Below the pieces are notes generated by a model, which did no database searches, was not told the DNA's origin, and saw only the letters and a program-made list of their open reading frames with translations. From the NCBI GenBank assembly GCA_037367355.1, contig CM074696.1:3906001-3970000 (forward strand): a stretch of DNA of 64,000 nt. The letters run 5' to 3'. Within the stretch, counting starts at the first letter, position 1; each line of letters begins with the position of its first letter. Positions 59,439 to 64,000 of the stretch are shown here, piece by piece. Position numbers and translations under genes: made by a program. This stretch comes from Neoscytalidium dimidiatum. Taxonomy: Eukaryota; Ascomycota; Dothideomycetes; Botryosphaeriales; Botryosphaeriaceae.

Positions 59439-60497
59439 ATGACGGTAACGACTAACAACACCTTTATACCGCAAGGGGAGAGCAAATTTGAACAGCTCTT
59501 CAAGAAGGCAGTAGAAGAGAGGACGAGACTCCAAAGCGTCTTCGAGCTCCACTCCAACGCGATTCCCAACCTCACCAACCCGATTCATCCCCTCTTTCGC
59601 CGTTCCAACTTTCCATCGGCCAGCCTCTACGAGTACGATGGCATGGAGCTCGCTCTCCGTCTGGCCTCCCTATGGCTCACCACCGAACCACTGCTCGACT
59701 GGTGGGTCCATGCCGCATACGATTTCGAAGTCCCGCATCCACGGCGCGCTGACAAGTTAGTCCTCGAGCAGGGCATGAAGTACGACAAGAGCCACACAGC
59801 CGTTGTGCAAGCAGCGCTGGCCAACCTCGCCGAGTTCGTCGACTTCGACTTCGACATCTTCTCCGGCTTTGTAAGCTGCGCTCGCTCGCAATGGAACGAA
59901 TCGCGGCGAGCGCCGGTGGCGGACGCGCACCCCTTTTTCCAGGCCACCAACCGGCAGGCGAAGCGGGTGCTGGTGAAGCTGCACTCCCACTTCAAGACGT
60001 ACGCGCGGGAGGCCTTCTTCCAGGACGCACTGGACGGGCGGCTGCGTTACTCGTTCTACCTGGCAGCCGTCATCACCCACGAGATGTGTCACGCATTCAG
60101 CATGATGAAACGTAACAGCACCGACGAGCCTTACTTCTCGCCCGGCGCACCGCGAACCGACTGGGGCCATGCGTGGGAGATGGAGACGCTAGGCGGCGAG
60201 ATCAACCCCTGGCACCCGTCACAGATGGCACCGACCGTCACGCTGATGGCCGCCGACTGGGTGGAGAAGAGGAACCAGAAGGTCAACGGAGGGCTGGCCT
60301 CGTCGGTCGTCCCCATGGACTGGATAGCCAGGTGGTTCCGCCGAAAGTTCTGGAGCGAGCTGCGGAAGGGCGCGACTGCGTTGCCCGCCCGCCTGCGAGC
60401 TGCGAGGTCTGGCAGGGCAGACCGGCGTGGATATCTCATCCGCGACGAGATTGACCTGTATGCGCAGGGAATCCGAGACCTCGATTGCCTCGCCTGA
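59439..60497 (+). CDS. Uncharacterised protein with HEXXH zinc-protease motif
   Basis: Intact 352-residue frame, no intron needed. A helix (RYSFYLAAVITHEMCHAF) carries HEMCH at residues 214-218, in the hydrophobic setting typical of zincin metallopeptidases. About 30 residues on is WGHAWEMETLGGEINP, which offers glutamates (247, 249, 254) or His244 as a third zinc ligand, as in gluzincins. The N-terminal 200 residues are helical with Trp/Asp-rich stretches. There is no signal peptide, so it is probably intracellular. I do not recognise a named family; peptidase activity is inference from the motif and its surroundings. GC-rich codon use is similar to its neighbours. Confidence 0.75.
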   Translation: MTVTTNNTFIPQGESKFEQLFKKAVEERTRLQSVFELHSNAIPNLTNPIHPLFRRSNFPSASLYEYDGMELALRLASLWLTTEPLLDWWVHAAYDFEVPHPRRADKLVLEQGMKYDKSHTAVVQAALANLAEFVDFDFDIFSGFVSCARSQWNESRRAPVADAHPFFQATNRQAKRVLVKLHSHFKTYAREAFFQDALDGRLRYSFYLAAVITHEMCHAFSMMKRNSTDEPYFSPGAPRTDWGHAWEMETLGGEINPWHPSQMAPTVTLMAADWVEKRNQKVNGGLASSVVPMDWIARWFRRKFWSELRKGATALPARLRAARSGRADRRGYLIRDEIDLYAQGIRDLDCLA

Positions 60498-63405
60498 GCT
60501 GTCGTGCATACAGCGCAGCCGCGGCACGAAGAGGAAGGTAGGTTGGAGAGGAGATGTCGATTCGGGGTATGCCTCCGCGAAGGAGAAGAGGCCGAGGAAG
60601 ATAGCCGTAGAAATCGGTTTCGCACAGCAAATGGCGGACCAGTGAAGCCGAAGAAGGTGAGGATCGACGACTCATGAGCGGAGAGGGGTCGAATATCTAT
60701 TTAGAGGGAAGGTGGTGATTTGCTGTTACATTCTTGTAAGTACCGGCCGACGCACCAACAGTGACAGGGTCATTTTGTAGAGTTCCTAGTGGCCAGTGTA
60801 ATAGTGATCTTTCCTGCGTTTGAGTTGGCTAGACCGTCCATCGTGGTTTCATCACATGCGAGCTTCCTGATATTTCCACCCCAATCCACGCCACATCAGG
60901 ATGACTGGGTCTTCAGCACTTCTCCACGGCATCATGAGCGCCTTCAGACTTTTCTCTATGTAGTCTTGCCTCCGATACTTGTTGATCGTGCAGAATCATG
61001 CCCTGTATCCTCATCTCCGCGCACACTTCTCCACAACGAAAAACCAGGGTTGCATTGGACCGGCAGCCCCGGCAGCATTGTTGGTAGTGATTCTTAATTG
61101 CGCAGATGTGCGCGCTGCTCGCGTGCCGTCCACTTGGTTGATGAGCTGTGCACCTATTTCCGGCAGCTCCCTCAACCTCATCAGGACATGCAGCCGCAGA
61201 AGGCCCTCGCGACCTCCCTAACGCCGTCCCCTTTCCCAATTTCAGGTCCAAGCAAGATACCGCTCGCTCCCTGACAAGGTGATTGGCAAGGTGTCTCGGC
61301 GCACGAGAAGCACACGCCAACCAACACAAACCCCCTCCCCCAGTTCCCGGAAACCTTCGTATTGACGAGCCGTGCCGCTGCGACCGCCATATCGGGAACG
61401 CTGCGGAAGGAGCAAGCAAGGGCGACTGGCATCGGATCATCGCTCGAAAGGCGTCATGCAGAAAAGCAGACGCCATGTCTTTCCCAAGCACGCGGGAGAA
61501 ACACCAACACGGGGATTACGGTTGTTATATCCGCGATGCCCCAGATTCATCAATCCGGACTCCGCTGGGTGGAAGCGTACTCCGACTTTAGTATGGTCGG
61601 CACGAGCTCAGACCTAGCGCAAAAATCTTTCCTACTCCTCGGCCGTTCGGGGCCAGGGGGGAAAAGGCCAGTGCACGGGGCAAGGTCGCAGCATGTCCTT
61701 CCATCGCGATGTCGAGTCGGCAGAGCCAAATACAACGCGGAAGCACACAAATCGGCGCACCCACACATTCGGACCACTCTCGGCAAAGCACAGAGCGCCC
61801 GACTCGGAACTTTCGGGAGGATCGCGAGGAGGCCCTAGGTTGGGTGGGGTGGGGTGGGGATAAAGGGCAATCAGCAAGAGAACGCAGACGCCATTTTCAC
61901 ATTACTCATGCAGTTACCCGAACAGGCATCCGACAGCCCTAAACACAGACGCGCAAAGCGCGCAGCAGCAGCAGCAGTAGTATTCAGATCTGTAGACATT
62001 AGTAGACGAAGGAAGAGCCTCATTCCTTCGTCAGCGGGAATGACGACGCGAGTCCGAGCAAAAAATAAAACCAAAAGGATCCCGAAGACGATGCTAGCCA
62101 GCATGGACGCGTGATTGAGTTGACAACGGCGTACATATCTTGGCGGATATTGCGTATACATGCGGGAGAGCGTGCGCATGCGCTTTTAAAATTTCCCCCC
62201 CGACTTGTCATCGGCGGCCTGCTCCATCCTGTCATGACCGTACGTGCGGATGACGATCCGGGCGTGCGTATGTGCGTTCGCGGCCGAATCCTTCGAAGCC
62301 GTTCGATTCGCTTAGATCAAAGCCGCGTTGGGGTCCAAAGGTAGGTCAGAAAGGTCGTGATCGTCAGCCACGTTTTGGACGCGCCGGCAGATGGAGAGGC
62401 GAGGCGGATGCTGGGACGTCTCTCAGCATTCCATTTCGCTCGCATATGCACGGCGTGAGCATCACTGCATGCGCCTCCCGTTCGTGCATGACAAAGTCAG
62501 AACTATAGCCCTCCCTCCCCCATCGTGAGGCTTTTGCGCAGGAATCGCCGCGATCATCAACGCGCGACCCATCGAAAGGTCTCCAGTCAGTCTCTCCTCA
62601 TTCGTGAGCGAAAGGAATGTCAAATGGATTCGAAGGTGCGTCGGCCGACGGACGACGGAGCGCGGGGCTTGCGTGGGATTCTAAGCTTATCGCAGAATCA
62701 GGACCGGTGGGCGTGCGCCATGCCACGTTCTTCTGGCATGGGAAAGGATAAAAAAGTTGCGGCTTGCCGTGATGTTATTTTTGGCTCATACCACACATGC
62801 GCATGTGGAGTACGCCCGTTTATCCTGCCCTTTGTGCAACCGAAGGAATCGCCCGTTTCTTCCTGCAACCCTAGCCGTCTGCTGATGTCATGCAAGTCGC
62901 GACAATTTCATCCGAAAGGCGACAGCACTCTCGTTACGCGCGGCTGCAGCTGCCAATCAACAAAAGCCTGAATGCACCTTTCTCTGCTTCACCCGGCTCC
63001 GTAAAATTCTGATGTTCACTTGCAGCTGCGTGTTTCTGGCGAGGTGGCGAGTGGCAAGCTACATCTAGCTGGCCCAGTTTCTCTAGAATTGGGGAAATAT
63101 GTGCTACCGAAATGTTGCTATATATATATAGGGGCGAAAGAGGAAGATGAAAAAAAAAAAAAGGAAATGAGATAGTACAGCAAACGAATGCATCCAAGCC
63201 ATATCTTGGTGTCGCAACTAGAACGCTTCTAAAATTGTTGGGGACAAAGGAGATTCGTGAAGCTCAGTAGCGACCGGTCTAGGAGTGAAGAATGGAAAGT
63301 TGAAGTGTACCACCAAACCTAGCTGTTACCTCTCAGCTCTTGAAGAAATAGTCGTTACTCTCATACTTGATGCTTCTTTTTCGCTTTTCTTTGCTTTTCA
63401 AGACA
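60498..63405. other. Gene-free stretch of about 2.9 kb
   Basis: Mixed-composition DNA with many short overlapping frames on both strands, none with recognisable sequence. It includes a GGGGT run near 61,845-61,860, a TATATATATA tract at about 63,119-63,130 and a run of 12 A near 63,150. No tRNA, rRNA or transposon recognised. It may be long untranslated or regulatory sequence. Confidence 0.4.
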
Positions 63406-64000
63406 TCATCGCGAGTCTCTCCGCTGCCTTGCTTCCATCCACTGTCTTTCTAGCTCGGCAGCGCGGCGTGCTGCCGCTCTGCGCTGGTGGCTCTGTGCTT
63501 CCCACTGGCTCTGTGCGTAGTCGGGTAGTTCCTCTTCGGGCGGGATGCCGTACTCTTCCTCTTCGTCCTCCATCGCTCGGAGTGCCTCGGCTAGTGCGGT
63601 GGAGGAGGGCCTTGCAATGTTGGAGCTCCGTTGCATGGAGTAGGAGGAGGACTGCCCAAAAGGTTGCTGAGGGATCGGCTGGGAATAGGAGGTCGTTTGC
63701 TGCGACGGCGGCGCTCGTGGCGCATAGTACTCTCTGTAAAGGACCTGGCTCAGGGGCCGCTGACGGACGGGAGAGAAGGGATCGAAACCGCAGGTTGCTT
63801 CGGCGAACCGGTGGAGCTCTGCGTCGTCGTCGAAGGCGGTGCTTGGCCTGCGCTGGTCCTGAGAGCCGTGGTTCGGCGAGCTCTCCCACGGTGCGCCGGG
63901 ATAGGTGCGTGCTGCACGAAGAGGGGAGCGGAGGCCCTCGCCGGCGTGAGAAGAAGAGCGCGGGCGGTCGAGGGGAGACACGGGATAGAAGTACTCTGGG
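63406..64000 (-). CDS. Uncharacterised low-complexity protein, 5' partial
   Basis: The minus-strand frame ends at 63,406 and is open through the right edge of the window; the ATG at 63,981 is internal or one possible start, since EYFYPV precedes it in frame. The visible 190 or so residues are Ser/Pro/Gln/Arg-rich with RPLSQVLYREYYAPRAPP, an acidic segment (EDEEEEYGIPPEEELPDY) and an Arg/Glu helix at the C-terminus (RRAAELERQWMEARQRR). No named domain. Probably disordered, soluble; function unknown. Confidence 0.5.
   Translation of the reverse strand, partial: PEYFYPVSPLDRPRSSSHAGEGLRSPLRAARTYPGAPWESSPNHGSQDQRRPSTAFDDDAELHRFAEATCGFDPFSPVRQRPLSQVLYREYYAPRAPPSQQTTSYSQPIPQQPFGQSSSYSMQRSSNIARPSSTALAEALRAMEDEEEEYGIPPEEELPDYAQSQWEAQSHQRRAAARRAAELERQWMEARQRRDSR

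Noticed and set aside
60913..61838. Overlapping 150-190-residue frames on both strands
   Set aside because: No motif, mutually overlapping, composition-driven; not supported as genes.

Overview
This window comes from a filamentous ascomycete (Pezizomycotina). The genes have short introns of about 50-190 bp with GTRNGT donors, and several belong to fungal families (Kri1, SIP3/Lam-like, bZIP, allantoate-permease-type MFS, Fungal_trans_2). In the middle sits a block of about 31 kb that is AT-rich and almost free of CA/TG dinucleotides. That is the signature of repeat-induced point mutation (RIP), a defence tied to the fungal sexual cycle. The class within Pezizomycotina cannot be decided from this sequence.

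Layout. 1-10.0 kb: a CorA-like membrane protein entering from the left edge, an unrecognised fungal protein, two decayed genes (a Fungal_trans_2 regulator and a truncated short-chain dehydrogenase) and a bZIP regulator. 10,014-40,858: the RIP block. It is bounded by two 207-bp direct repeats (LTRs) and a 5-bp target duplication, CAACC, so the whole block occupies one original retrotransposon insertion site. Inside are two full-length copies of one Ty3-type chromodomain retrotransposon in opposite orientation (11,385-19,506 minus; 31,329-39,449 plus). There is also a second, different Ty3-type chromodomain element on the minus strand (about 21.4-27.7 kb) and pieces of a LINE on the minus strand. 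In the centre a 385-bp solo LTR (23,999-24,383) with its own ACTAT target duplication has escaped RIP completely. No reading frame of useful length survives between 9.6 and 40.95 kb.

40.86-42.2 kb: a carboxylesterase pseudogene. The block lies immediately 5' of its surviving part, apparently in its coding frame. It is also broken by a 125-bp TG...CA insertion with an AGGAG duplication, by C-to-T changes including loss of the catalytic serine codon, and by frameshifts. 43.5-64 kb: a GC-rich paralogue of the unrecognised left-hand protein, whose leader and start codon sit in a perfect 128-bp tandem duplication; an anion:cation symporter-type MFS transporter; a SIP3/Lam-like membrane-contact-site protein divergently paired with the ribosome-biogenesis gene KRI1; a TBC-domain RabGAP with several apparent frameshifts; an HEXXH-motif protein; a gene-free stretch of about 3 kb; and a partial gene leaving the right edge.

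The housekeeping genes at 45-60 kb look normal. The accessory zone at 2-10 kb and 40-44 kb is where genes are duplicated, truncated or broken. The most informative structure is the nested, datable stack of insertions at 10-41 kb and its effects on the neighbouring esterase gene. Most interior calls rest on reading protein motifs through RIP damage, so motif positions are approximate, while the LTR boundaries and target duplications were read base by base.
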